Source: JAFKFJ01 sp963786445
GTDB lineage: Bacteria > Pseudomonadota > Alphaproteobacteria > Acetobacterales > Acetobacteraceae
DNA length: 64,000 nt
Direction of reading: 5' to 3'
Assembly: GCA_963786445.1 (NCBI GenBank)
Contig: CAWAZU010000009.1
Coordinates: forward strand, 1 to 64,000
Translations under genes and position numbers: made by a program
The notes under the pieces: generated by a model
Database searches by the model: none
Seen by the model: the letters and a program-made list of their open reading frames with translations, nothing else
What the model was told of the DNA's origin: nothing
Shown: piece after piece, positions 31,996 through 41,597 of the stretch
How positions within the stretch are numbered: the stretch's first letter is position 1
How the letters are laid out: every line of letters begins with the position of its first letter

Positions 31996-32606
31996 GCCGG
32001 CGCCAATGGCGTAATTCGCAACGGCTTGATCCAGAACGAAAGCCGGTTGGCGACCTTGTCGGGGGAATCGACCTGCTTCCAGCGCAGCGTGCAGGCCAGT
32101 TCGGGGTGATGCGTGTAGCCGCGGCGCTGCCAGAACGCGTCGAGCGGCATCGCCCCGGCGGGACGCAAGGGATGGTCGGCCGGGCGCTCGACGGCGCAGA
32201 AGCAGGCGTAGTCGGCGTCCGGGCTTTGTCGCGCATGGGCCTCGCGCGCCGAAAAGAACGCGACACCGACGCCCTGGCCGCGGTAGCGCGGCAGCAGCAC
32301 GGATTCGCCGAAATAGAAATAGCGCGCCGGATCGAGGCCCGCCGCGCGGAACGGCGCCTGCACCACGGCATCGGCCTCGGCGAGCGGCAGGCAGGTGGAG
32401 CAGCCGACCGGTGCATCGCCGTCGAACGCCACCGCCAGCCCGCCGCGCCGGCTTTCCGCTGCTTTCGAGAGATGGACGCGCTCCTCGTCGTACACGCCGT
32501 CGTAGAGATACGGCCACTCGCGGAACACCGCGATGCGCAGCCGCACCAGCGCCGGCAGATGCGGGCGCATGGCGGCGCCGGCGAAGAATTCGACCCGCGG
32601 GTTCAT
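31992..32606 (-). CDS. GNAT-family N-acetyltransferase
   Basis: 204 residues of the acetyl-CoA-dependent GNAT fold. Motif A, the pyrophosphate loop, is YRGQGVGVAFF, preceded by the beta strand YFYFGESVLLP. The substrate is not evident; the region SKAAESRRGGLAVAFDG and the conserved FREWPYLYDG block match an uncharacterised bacterial group. It is coupled to lpxB by ATGA (31992-31995), which may reflect expression convenience more than a lipid A role. Confidence 0.8.
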   Translation of the reverse strand: MNPRVEFFAGAAMRPHLPALVRLRIAVFREWPYLYDGVYDEERVHLSKAAESRRGGLAVAFDGDAPVGCSTCLPLAEADAVVQAPFRAAGLDPARYFYFGESVLLPRYRGQGVGVAFFSAREAHARQSPDADYACFCAVERPADHPLRPAGAMPLDAFWQRRGYTHHPELACTLRWKQVDSPDKVANRLSFWIKPLRITPLAPA

Positions 32607-32693
32607 GCGCGCTTCGTGGCACCGGCGCGCCGGCTTGCCAAGCGCCGGTCAGACGCTATGTCGGCGCGACGGCAACAGACGGGGAGGATCGCG

Positions 32694-33590
32694 ATGAAGC
32701 GCGTCATGTTCACCGGCGGCAGCGGCAAGGCCGGGCGGCACGCGGTGCAATACCTGGTCGAACACGGCTGCCAGGTGCTCAACCTCGACCGCACGCCGCT
32801 CGACAACCCGAAGGTGCGCACGCTGATCACCGACGTCACCGACAGCGGCCAGGTGTTCAACGCGCTGTCGTCCTATATGGGCCTGCGCGAGTTCGACCCG
32901 TCGCTGCGGCCCGTCAAACCCGATGCGGTGGTGCATTTCGCCGCCATCCCGCGCATCATGATCACGCCCGACAACGAGGTGTTCCGCATCAATACCATGG
33001 GCACCTACAACGTCATCGAAGCGGCGGTGACGCTCGGGATCCGCAAAATCATCATCGCCTCGTCGGAGACCACCTACGGCCTGGTGTTCAGCCAGGAGCC
33101 GCGCGACCCGGCCTATCTGCCGCTCGACGAGGACTATCCGGTCGATCCGCCGGACAGCTACGCGCTGTCGAAAATCTGCAACGAAGCCACCGCCCGCGCC
33201 TTCGCCACCCGCAGCGGCTTCGACATCTACGCCATCCGCATCGGTAACGTCATCGAGCCACACGAATACGTGCGCTTCCCCGAATTCTTCGCCAACCCGG
33301 AAGGCCGCAAGCGCATCGCCTGGAGCTATATCGACGCCCGCGACCTCGGGCAGCTGGTGCTGCGCGCGATCGAAACCGACGGGCTGGGCTTCGAGGTCTT
33401 CAACGCTGCGCAGGACGATTGCTCATCCGACCTGCCGACCGCCGAGCTGCTGCGCCGCTACTACCCCAACGTCAGGGTCACGCGCACGCTCGGCGAATAC
33501 GAAACGCTGCTCTCCAACCAGCGGGCGCGCAAAATGCTCGGCTTCAGGCCGCAACACTCGTGGCGCCAGGAGCTGCCAGCACGGACGTAA
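32694..33590 (+). CDS. NAD(P)-dependent epimerase/dehydratase family protein
   Basis: 298-residue extended SDR. The glycine motif is FTGGSGKAGRHAVQYL, the strand-4 block is VVHFAAIPR, and the active site includes ASSETTYG and YALSKICNEA (Tyr and Lys). SYIDARDLGQLVLRAIE is the usual C-terminal region. It probably acts on a nucleotide sugar or sugar acid; this group is often annotated as uronate or aldonate dehydrogenase without proof. GGGAGGA precedes ATG 32694 at good distance. The end overlaps a small convergent gene by 47 nt. Confidence 0.85.
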   Translation: MKRVMFTGGSGKAGRHAVQYLVEHGCQVLNLDRTPLDNPKVRTLITDVTDSGQVFNALSSYMGLREFDPSLRPVKPDAVVHFAAIPRIMITPDNEVFRINTMGTYNVIEAAVTLGIRKIIIASSETTYGLVFSQEPRDPAYLPLDEDYPVDPPDSYALSKICNEATARAFATRSGFDIYAIRIGNVIEPHEYVRFPEFFANPEGRKRIAWSYIDARDLGQLVLRAIETDGLGFEVFNAAQDDCSSDLPTAELLRRYYPNVRVTRTLGEYETLLSNQRARKMLGFRPQHSWRQELPART

Positions 33591-33747
33591 ACGCCACCCG
33601 CTCGCGCGCGGCGATCGCGTCGCGCGCGGCGAGCAGCGGCGCCACCAGCGCCTGCGGCGTCACGCCGTCGGCGGCCATCATCAGGCGGATCAGCGGGTCG
33701 GTCAGCAGCGTCTCGAAGCTGAGGGGGCGCAGGCCGTCCTGGCACAT
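33544..33747 (-). CDS. Small hypothetical protein
   Basis: 67 residues starting MCQDGLRPLSFETLLTDPL. A strong GGAGG lies 8 nt upstream of ATG 33747, which supports translation. The sequence is mostly helical and hydrophilic (IRLMMAADGVTPQAL, LLAARDAIAARERVAF). I do not know its function. It overlaps the 3' end of the convergent epimerase gene by 47 nt. Confidence 0.6.
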   Translation of the reverse strand: MCQDGLRPLSFETLLTDPLIRLMMAADGVTPQALVAPLLAARDAIAARERVAFTSVLAAPGATSVAA

Positions 33748-33851
33748 CGCAGCATCCTCCAATCGATACCCCCCTTACTTGGGACCGATCGGGGTCTCTT
33801 GCCTGCGGCCGCCGTGTTAATTGCGCGACAGATACCTTACGTTACAGCGTC

Positions 33852-35168
33852 TCAACTCAACCGCGGGTCGATGAAGCGCGCCCAGGCCATGCGGTTGTCC
33901 GCGGCCCCCGGCGCCATCGCCGTCTCCAGCACGACCAGCGCCGGCGCGTACAGTCCCTCCGGCAGCGTCAGCGTCAGACGGTCGCTGCCGTGGCCGGCGA
34001 CCGTCTCCGCCGCCTCGGCCAGCACCGTGCCGTCCTCGCGCTGCACCAGCGCGCTGAAGCGGATGGCGGGCGAGCCGGGATTGCCGGCATGCACCAGGCC
34101 GGCGGCGAGGCGCGTGTGCCCGTCGAGCCGCACCGGGAAGCTCGCACGCGCCGGGCGTTCGCCGGGCGGGTTGGGATGCAACTGGCAGCTCGACCCGTCG
34201 AAGATGAAGAACGCCCAGCCGAAATTCGCCACGTCCTGCAGCCGGAACGCCGCCCCGCCCGGCTCGGCGCGGATCAGGAACACCTCCTGCGGCAACGGCG
34301 GCAGCGCGGTCAGCGGCGTGCGGCGCTCGAACAGGTCGAACGCGCCGTGCTGGCGCCGCGTGAACGCCTCGTCGGGGAAGCAGGCGGCGACGGCATCGCG
34401 GGCCTGCACCGCGAGCTGGTCGTAGCTGCGCACCAGTGCCACATCGAGCTGGCGCAGCCACGGCGCCATCGTGTCGGCGAACACCTCGCGCTCGCTGCCG
34501 GCGGCGTCGCACACCACCATGTCGGCGTGCGTCCAGCCGGCGCGCCCGAGCAGCTCCGGCAGCGACATGGCGGGGATGGTGCGGTCGGCGTCCAGCCCCT
34601 CGTCGGTCAGCCGCACCGCCCAGTCGGCCTGCAGGCGCCCGGCGGCGGCCAGCCGGGTCGCGTGGTGCCACAGCGCCGTCTGCGCCACCCGGATGCGCCG
34701 CCAGGGCGAGGTGTTCATCGACAGCAGCCGGAAATTGTCCGCCAGCGGCTCGGCCGCGAGCAGCAGCGCGCGCGGATGCAGACGCGCCAGCGCCACCGCG
34801 GCATAGCCGGCATAGGCACCGATCACCACGATCCGCTGGGGCGTCGCGCGCAGCCCCGGCAGGGCATAGGCGTCGTCGCGGAATGAAGCCGCCAGCGCGG
34901 TGATGTCCGGCGTGCCGCCACGAAACCAGAGCGGCGCCCGCAGCTCCGGCAGCAACGCCCAAAACAGGCCGCTGCGCGTGCCGGCGAGCCGCGTCAGGTG
35001 CTCGAAATAGGCGGCGCGCACGGCGCGGTCCTGCGGCGCGGCGGCCAGCGCCGCTTCCAGCTCCACCTTGCGCGGCGCCGCGCGCTGCGCGCCGCCGGCC
35101 AGGAGCGGGGCCGCGGGCGGCGGCGCGACGTCGGCGATGCCGAGCGAAAACGGGTCCGGCTGGGGCAT
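33852..35168 (-). CDS. Hypothetical protein with FkbM-like methyltransferase core
   Basis: 438 residues. The centre resembles a SAM-binding Rossmann fold of the FkbM type: IVVIGAYAGYAAVALARLHP, ALLLAAEPLADNFRLLSMN, then the asparagine-containing and WTHADMVVCDAAGSEREV segment. The glycine loop (GAYAGYAAV) is degenerate against the usual GANxGxxT, so catalysis is doubtful. The last 130 residues look like a beta-rich domain with DGSSCQLHPN and a carbohydrate-binding appearance. ATG 35168 is chosen because GAAAGGA lies upstream. Function is unknown; a surface-glycan role is only a guess. Confidence 0.65.
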   Translation of the reverse strand: MPQPDPFSLGIADVAPPPAAPLLAGGAQRAAPRKVELEAALAAAPQDRAVRAAYFEHLTRLAGTRSGLFWALLPELRAPLWFRGGTPDITALAASFRDDAYALPGLRATPQRIVVIGAYAGYAAVALARLHPRALLLAAEPLADNFRLLSMNTSPWRRIRVAQTALWHHATRLAAAGRLQADWAVRLTDEGLDADRTIPAMSLPELLGRAGWTHADMVVCDAAGSEREVFADTMAPWLRQLDVALVRSYDQLAVQARDAVAACFPDEAFTRRQHGAFDLFERRTPLTALPPLPQEVFLIRAEPGGAAFRLQDVANFGWAFFIFDGSSCQLHPNPPGERPARASFPVRLDGHTRLAAGLVHAGNPGSPAIRFSALVQREDGTVLAEAAETVAGHGSDRLTLTLPEGLYAPALVVLETAMAPGAADNRMAWARFIDPRLS

Positions 35169-35271
35169 GGGGCGGCGCGTCCTTTCGCCGCCAGCATCCG
35201 GCATTTTTGGCCGCTTGGCGAGGGCACCGGGCCGGGCGGCAGACGCACGCCAGAGGCAATAAATGCACCTG

Positions 35272-35303
35272 GATTATCTTTTCGGAGTATGGCAGATTAT
35301 CTT
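35272..35303 (+). promoter_or_regulatory. Direct repeats upstream of marR-like gene
   Basis: GATTATCTT occurs at 35272-35280 and again at 35295-35303, a 23-bp period (about two helical turns), in an AT-rich patch that stands out here. It lies 43-74 nt before the MarR start and may bind that regulator. No clear -35/-10 pair could be assigned. Confidence 0.35.
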
Positions 35304-35345
35304 GTATTCGTCATATGCCGGCGGCGTTAGCCGGGGGGGAGTAAC

Positions 35346-35741
35346 ATGACGCAGACCCAACAGGCGCGCCTGACCAATATCTTGCGAGACACAGTTGTCA
35401 GCCTGGTTCGGCGCGAAGGCCCGGACCTGACGGCGCGCCAGCTTGGCGTGCTGCTGATCTCCTATCTGGAGGATGGGCCGCACACCGTGCGCGGCCTGGC
35501 GGCGCGGCTGGCGGTGGCGAAGCCGGCGATCACCCGCGCACTCGACCGATTGGAAGAGTTCCAGTTCGCCCGCCGGCTGCAGGACCCGCGCGACCGCCGC
35601 AGCATCATCGTCGCCCGCACCGAGGACGGCGAGGCGTTCATGGAGAATCTGCGGGGGCTGCTGGACGAGGCCTCGCGCCACGCGAGCGTCCCGCGCGCCC
35701 ACACCGCGCGCACGGCGGAGGCGCACGCCGCGGCCGGCTGA
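35346..35741 (+). CDS. MarR-family transcriptional regulator
   Basis: 131 residues. The winged helix is plain: LTARQLGVLLISYL, then HTVRGLAARLAVAKPAITRALDRLEEF as helices 2-3, and the wing RRLQDPRDRRSIIVARTEDG with the family DxR motif. A helical dimer region surrounds it. The C-terminal 25 residues are Ala/Arg-rich and unconserved. GGGGGGGAG precedes ATG 35346. Target genes and ligand are unknown; the direct repeats upstream could be an autoregulatory site, and the ATP-grasp gene follows 67 nt downstream. Confidence 0.88.
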   Translation: MTQTQQARLTNILRDTVVSLVRREGPDLTARQLGVLLISYLEDGPHTVRGLAARLAVAKPAITRALDRLEEFQFARRLQDPRDRRSIIVARTEDGEAFMENLRGLLDEASRHASVPRAHTARTAEAHAAAG

Positions 35742-35808
35742 CGGCGCCGCCCTTCCCAACCGACGCCGGCCGCGCCAGCATCCTCGCCGCACGGCGCGGG
35801 TCGTTCCG

Positions 35809-36942
35809 ATGGCACAGTTGCGGCAGGCGGTGATCGCCTACGAGACCGAGGCGGCGGCGACCGCGCGGCTGATCGCCCACGGCTACGCGCCGGAGATCGC
35901 GGCCGAGATCGCCGTCTATCTGGCGCAGGCGACCGACCTGCCGGCACATCGGCCCGACATCGCGGCTTCGCTGGCGGCCGAGGGGATCGCGGCGCGCTTC
36001 GTCACGCTCGACGACCTGCCGGCGCTGCTGCCGGAGCTTGCCCGGGCGCGCGCGGAAACGCTGCTGTGGAACGTCACCGACGGCATCCGCTGCTATCGCG
36101 GCGCCAGCGTGCCGGCCCTGGCGCGGCTGCTCGACCTGCCGCACTTCGGCGCACCACCGGCCGCTCAGCATCTGTGCCAGGACAAGTTTGCTTCGCTTGC
36201 CCTCGCCGCCGCCGCCGGCCTGCCCTGCGCGCCGGCGCGGCTGCTGCAGGGCGAAACCGAGATCGCAGCCCTGGGCGGCGAACTCGGCGCGGGGCCGTGC
36301 TTCGTCAAGCCGAACACGCTCGGCGCCAAACTCGGCATTTTCGCCGACAGCCGCTGCGCCACGCCCGGCGAGGCGGCGTCGCGCGCGGCGCGGCTGTGGC
36401 GGCGGTATCGCGACCGCGCGCTGGTGCAGCCCTATCTCGACGGCGCCGATGTGCGCGTCAGCTTTCTCGACACCGGCGGCGCGTTCCGGCCGCAGCTCGG
36501 CATTTTTCGCCTCGCGCGCGATCCGGCGGGCGAGACGGGCGGGGCATTCATGACCATGCGCGACAACGAGACGCTGTCCGGCGCCAGCGACACCGAAGGC
36601 GGGCGCGGCGGCTTTGGCGCGGGGCACGCGGCGGCGTTCGTGCCGCGCATGCAGGATTTGCGCGCCGATCCCTCGCCCGAGGCGGCGCATGCCGTCGGGG
36701 CGATCGAGGATGCCGCGGAACGCTTGGCCGGTTTGCTCGGCCTTGCCGGCATTTTTTCGATGGATTTTCGCGTCGCGGCCAACGGGGCACCCACGTTCCT
36801 GGAGTTCGAGGTCTGCCCGGCCGTGACGATCTATGATTTTCGGAGCTATCTGCGCGCGGTTCACGGGCTGTCGCTCGGTGGGGCGCTTGCGCGGGCGTTC
36901 CAGGTGGCGCACGCACGGCACGGCGGGCGCGGCGATGCGTGA
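35809..36942 (+). CDS. ATP-grasp domain protein, D-Ala-D-Ala-ligase-like
   Basis: 377 residues. The ATP-grasp fold is seen from LCQDKFASLALAAAAGLP (start of the central domain), through GPCFVKPNTLGAKLGI (ATP-binding Lys), LVQPYLDGADVRVSF, to FSMDFRVAANGAPTFLEFEV, which carries the metal-binding Asp/Glu. The N-terminal domain (LWNVTDGIRCYRG) resembles D-alanine-D-alanine ligases and related carboxylate-amine ligases. No Shine-Dalgarno sequence is clear, so ATG 35809 is provisional. The joined substrates are unknown. Confidence 0.78.
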   Translation: MAQLRQAVIAYETEAAATARLIAHGYAPEIAAEIAVYLAQATDLPAHRPDIAASLAAEGIAARFVTLDDLPALLPELARARAETLLWNVTDGIRCYRGASVPALARLLDLPHFGAPPAAQHLCQDKFASLALAAAAGLPCAPARLLQGETEIAALGGELGAGPCFVKPNTLGAKLGIFADSRCATPGEAASRAARLWRRYRDRALVQPYLDGADVRVSFLDTGGAFRPQLGIFRLARDPAGETGGAFMTMRDNETLSGASDTEGGRGGFGAGHAAAFVPRMQDLRADPSPEAAHAVGAIEDAAERLAGLLGLAGIFSMDFRVAANGAPTFLEFEVCPAVTIYDFRSYLRAVHGLSLGGALARAFQVAHARHGGRGDA

Positions 36943-37013
36943 AGGGCGCTAGGCTTTTCGTCATCACCGGGACGAGCCAGCCATGGCGGCGAGGGCCGAA
37001 TGCACGATCCATC

Positions 37014-37066
37014 ATCGTGGAATGCAAAACCGACTTGTTCCCCGACGTGAATTGAATTAAGCCGGC
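37014..37066 (+). promoter_or_regulatory. Candidate SAM-II riboswitch upstream of metY
   Basis: The RNA starts at a TCGTGG block and continues with AACCGACTTG, CGACGTGAA and AATTAAGCCGG, in the order and spacing I recall for SAM-II aptamers (consensus pieces CCGGCTTG, CACGTGAAA, GCTAAAGCCGG). CCGAC and GCCGG can form the pseudoknot with one mismatch. The Shine-Dalgarno AGGAGGA (37078-37084) follows 12 nt later, as expected for ribosome-site control by S-adenosylmethionine. SAM-II switches precede met genes in Alphaproteobacteria. The mismatch and the altered P1 helix keep this tentative. Confidence 0.45.
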
Positions 37067-37092
37067 TCACCCGTTCCAGGAGGACACTCACG

Positions 37093-38386
37093 ATGGCCAG
37101 TCAGCATCCCGAGACGCTGGCGCTGCACGCAGGATGGCGGCGCGATGCGGCGACGCATGCGGTCGCCGTGCCGATCTACCAGACCACCAGCTTCCAGTTC
37201 GACAGCACCGAGAACGCCGCCAATCTGTTCGCGCTGAAAGAGCTCGGCAACATCTACACGCGCATCATGAACCCGACCCAGGATGTGCTGGAGCAGCGGC
37301 TGGCGGCGATGGAGGGCGGGGTCGCGGCGCTGGCGCTGGCCTCCGGCCAGGCGGCAAGCGCGTTCGCGGTGCAGAACCTGGCGCGCACCGGCGACAACAT
37401 CGTCGCCTCCACCGATCTCTACGGCGGCACCTGGAACCAGTTCAACCACACGCTGCGCGACCAGGGCATCGACGTGCGCTTCGTCGATCCTTCTGATCCC
37501 GCAGCGTTCCGGCGTGCCACCGACGACCGCACCCGCGCCTACTACGCCGAGACGCTGCCGAACCCGAAGCTGCGCCCGTTTCCGATCGCCGAGATCGCCG
37601 CGATCGGGCGTCCGCTCGGCATTCCGCTGATCATGGACAACACCGCCGCGCCGCTGCTGGTGCGGCCGTTCGAGCACGGCGCGGCGGTGGTGATGTACTC
37701 GCTGACCAAATATCTCGGCGGCCACGGCAACTCGATCGGCGGCGTCATCATCGACGGCGGCAATTTCGACTGGGCGGCGCACCCGGCACGCCAGCCGCTG
37801 CTGAACACGCCCGACGCCAGCTATCACGGCGCGGTGTGGACCGAGGCGGTGAAGCCGCTCGGCCCGATCGCCTACATCATCCGCGCGCGCGTGGTGCTGC
37901 TGCGCGACCTCGGGGCCGCGATCTCGCCGTTCAACGCGTTCCTGATCCTGCAAGGGGTCGAGACGGTGGCGCTGCGCATGAAGGCGCATTGCGAGAACGC
38001 ACTCGCGGTGGCGAAATTCCTGCAATCGCGGCGCGAGGTGACGCGGGTCATCCATCCCTCGACGCTGACCGGGCGCGATGCCGAATGGGTGGCGAAATAC
38101 CTGCCGCGCGGCCAGGGCGGGCTGGTCGGCTTCGAGCTGGCGGGCGGCGCGGATGCCGGGCGGCGGTTCATCGATTCGCTGAAACTGCTGTACCACGTTG
38201 CCAATATCGGCGATGCGCGCAGCCTCGCGATCCATCCGGCAAGCACCACGCATTCGCAGCTCAGTGCGCAGGAGCAGGCGGCGACCGGCGTGTCGCCCGG
38301 CTATGTGCGGCTGTCGATCGGCATCGAGCACATCGACGACATTCTCGCCGATCTGGCGCAGGCGCTGGACGCGGCGCGGACGGTAG
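37093..38386 (+). CDS. metY: O-acetylhomoserine aminocarboxypropyltransferase, stop displaced by a probable frameshift
   Basis: About 430 residues of the Cys/Met PLP enzymes. It matches O-acetylhomoserine sulfhydrylase: ETLALHAGWRRDAATHAVAVPIYQTTSF at the start region, then YTRIMNPTQDVLEQRLA and the PLP-binding Lys in VVMYSLTKYLGGHGNS, and the ending YVRLSIGIEHIDDILADL. It makes homocysteine from O-acetylhomoserine and sulfide. The frame has no stop after the family end and stays open to 40275 through an antisense gene. Removing one G near 38378 gives ALDAARR and TAG at 38384-38386, which I take as the true end. AGGAGGA supports ATG 37093. Confidence 0.85.
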
Positions 38387-38477
38387 GCGCGCGCGCCCTC
38401 CCCCGACCCCCGTCTGCCTTGCAGCGGAAAGCGGGGAGCGATCGCCGTCAAGACGATGCGCGGCGAGGGCCGCGCCG

Positions 38478-38702
38478 TCACGCGGCTTTGCCGCGCGCCA
38501 GTGCATGCACATCCGCGGTGGTCAGGCCCTTGCCGCCGATTCCCCAGTCGCCGCTTTCCACTTCTTCGACCACGCACCAAGTCACGCCGCGCATGGCCTC
38601 GCCCTCGATCGACACCATCGCGTCGGTCAGCTTGCTGATGATCTGGCGCTTCTGTTCCTTGCTGAACACGTCCTTGATGACGCGAACCTGGATGAGCGGC
38701 AT
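38478..38702 (-). CDS. 4-oxalocrotonate tautomerase family protein
   Basis: 74 residues starting MPLIQVRVIKDVF, which exposes the catalytic Pro1 after Met removal, then KRQIISKLTDAMVSIEG and TWCVVEEVESGDWGIGGKG. This is the small tautomerase fold, usually a hexamer that moves double bonds in keto-enol acids. AAGGGAGA lies upstream of ATG 38702. It is divergent from the MocR-type regulator, which probably controls it. The metabolic substrate is not apparent. Confidence 0.88.
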   Translation of the reverse strand: MPLIQVRVIKDVFSKEQKRQIISKLTDAMVSIEGEAMRGVTWCVVEEVESGDWGIGGKGLTTADVHALARGKAA

Positions 38703-38868
38703 CGCATGTGTCTCCCTTCGTGTCGCTCTCGGGTTGCCGGTCGGGTGCTTGACACCCACGCCACTCTGCCGAACACTTGCCCGCAAAGTCATAGACAGTT
38801 TGGCGCCGGTTGGCGTCACTGTACTGGTCCGGCGACCGGGCCAATCCGAACGCGAGGCGGGAGCCTTG
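38703..38868. promoter_or_regulatory. Divergent promoter region of tautomerase and MocR genes
   Basis: 166 nt between two start codons. It has TTGACA at 38754-38759 region on the plus strand with a weak -10, and a direct repeat TTGGCG at 38800-38805 and 38810-38815. Direct repeats in shared promoters are typical MocR targets, but no consensus was confirmed. Confidence 0.35.
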
Positions 38869-40275
38869 ATGTTCTCCCTGACGATCAGCCGGAGCAGCGG
38901 CCAGCCCCTCGCCGACCAGATCGTGGCCGGCATCAAGCGACAGATCGACGACCGGCGCCTGCGGCCGGGCGCCAGGCTGCCGTCGATCCGCACGCTTGCC
39001 GAAACTACGGATGTCAGCCGCTTCACGGTGGTCGAGGCATACGACCGCCTGGTCGCGATGGGTTATCTGCAATCGCGGCGCGGCGCCGGCTTCTACACCG
39101 CGCCCGCGCCCGCCACGCATCCCGCGCCGTCGGCCGACCACAAGCGCAACGAGCAACTGGTCTGGCTGATCCGCCGCCTGCTGGAGGCGGACGACAACGC
39201 CGTGCTTGCCGGCGGTCCGTGGCTGCCGAATTCGTGGCTCGACGAAGCGGGCATCCGGCAGAACCTCAACGTGCTGGCACGCAAGAACGGTGCGTATCTG
39301 CTCGAATACGGTCACCCGTTCGGCTACCTGCCGCTGCGCGAGCAGCTCGCGCTGATGCTGGCGGGGATCGGCGTCACCGCGCATGCCGGCCAGATCCTGC
39401 TGACGCAGGGCACCAGCCAGGCGCTCGATCTCGTCATCCGCTGTCTGCTCCGCCCCGGCGACGCCGTGCTGGTGGACGATCCCGGCTATTACAACATGTT
39501 CGGCAATCTGCGCCTGCAAGGCGTCGAGATGCTGGCGGTGCCGCGCAACCGGGACGGGCCGGACATCGCGGTGCTCGAAGAGCTGGCCGCGACACGCCGG
39601 CCAAAACTCTATTTCACCCAGTCGGTGATGCAGAACCCGACCGGCACCGACATGAGCCCGCATGTCGCGTTCAAGGTGCTGCAGGCGGCCGAGCGCCACG
39701 ACTTCACCGTCGTCGAGGACGACATCTTCTGCGATCTGCAGGTGCGGCCGACGCCGCGGCTGGCGACGCTCGACCAGCTCAACCGCGTGATCTATGCGCG
39801 CAGTTTTTCAAAAACGCTGTCGGGCAGCCTGCGCGTCGGCTTCCTTGCCTGCACGGAGCGCATCGCCAACGAGCTCGCCGACCTAAAAATGCTGACCAGC
39901 ATCACCTCGTCGCAATTCACCGAGCGGCTCGTGTATCTCATGCTGGTGGACGGGCATTATCGCAAATACCTCTCCCGCCTGCACGAGCGGCTCGGCGAGG
40001 CGCGACTCGATGTCGTGCGTGCCTTCGAGCGCATCGGGCTGGAACTGTTCGCCGAGCCGGCGGACGGCATGTTCGTCTGGGCGCGATTGCCGCAGGTCGA
40101 GGATTCGCTCGCACTGGCCGAGGCGGCGCAGCGCGACGGCGTCATGCTGGCGCCCGGCACGGTGTTCCGCCCGCATCTCGACCGTTCGCCGTGGCTGCGG
40201 TTCAACGTCGCCGTCTGCGAGGAAACGCGCGTGCAGAACTGGTTGCAGCGGCTCGCGTCGGGCGCGGCCGGCTGA
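38869..40275 (+). CDS. MocR-family transcriptional regulator (GntR HTH + aminotransferase domain)
   Basis: 468 residues. Residues 1-80 are a GntR winged helix (LADQIVAGIKRQIDDRRL, LPSIRTLAETTDVSRFTVV, then GYLQSRRGAGFYTA as the wing). The remainder is a class I aminotransferase fold with DDPGYYNMFGNLRL, YFTQSVMQNPTG and the PLP Lys in YARSFSKTLSGSLRVGFLA. Such proteins sense PLP or amino-acid-like ligands and switch between repressor and activator. ATG 38869 follows GGCGGGAG. It faces the tautomerase gene, the most likely target. Confidence 0.92.
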   Translation: MFSLTISRSSGQPLADQIVAGIKRQIDDRRLRPGARLPSIRTLAETTDVSRFTVVEAYDRLVAMGYLQSRRGAGFYTAPAPATHPAPSADHKRNEQLVWLIRRLLEADDNAVLAGGPWLPNSWLDEAGIRQNLNVLARKNGAYLLEYGHPFGYLPLREQLALMLAGIGVTAHAGQILLTQGTSQALDLVIRCLLRPGDAVLVDDPGYYNMFGNLRLQGVEMLAVPRNRDGPDIAVLEELAATRRPKLYFTQSVMQNPTGTDMSPHVAFKVLQAAERHDFTVVEDDIFCDLQVRPTPRLATLDQLNRVIYARSFSKTLSGSLRVGFLACTERIANELADLKMLTSITSSQFTERLVYLMLVDGHYRKYLSRLHERLGEARLDVVRAFERIGLELFAEPADGMFVWARLPQVEDSLALAEAAQRDGVMLAPGTVFRPHLDRSPWLRFNVAVCEETRVQNWLQRLASGAAG

Positions 40276-40280
40276 CGCCG

Positions 40281-41581
<1,301 letters not shown>

Positions 41582-41597
<16 letters not shown>

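Noticed and set aside
37093..40275. A true 1,060-residue fusion of metY and the MocR regulator.
   Set aside because: The middle segment is the antisense of a conserved tautomerase gene with its own ribosome site, and a one-base change restores a normal metY end.
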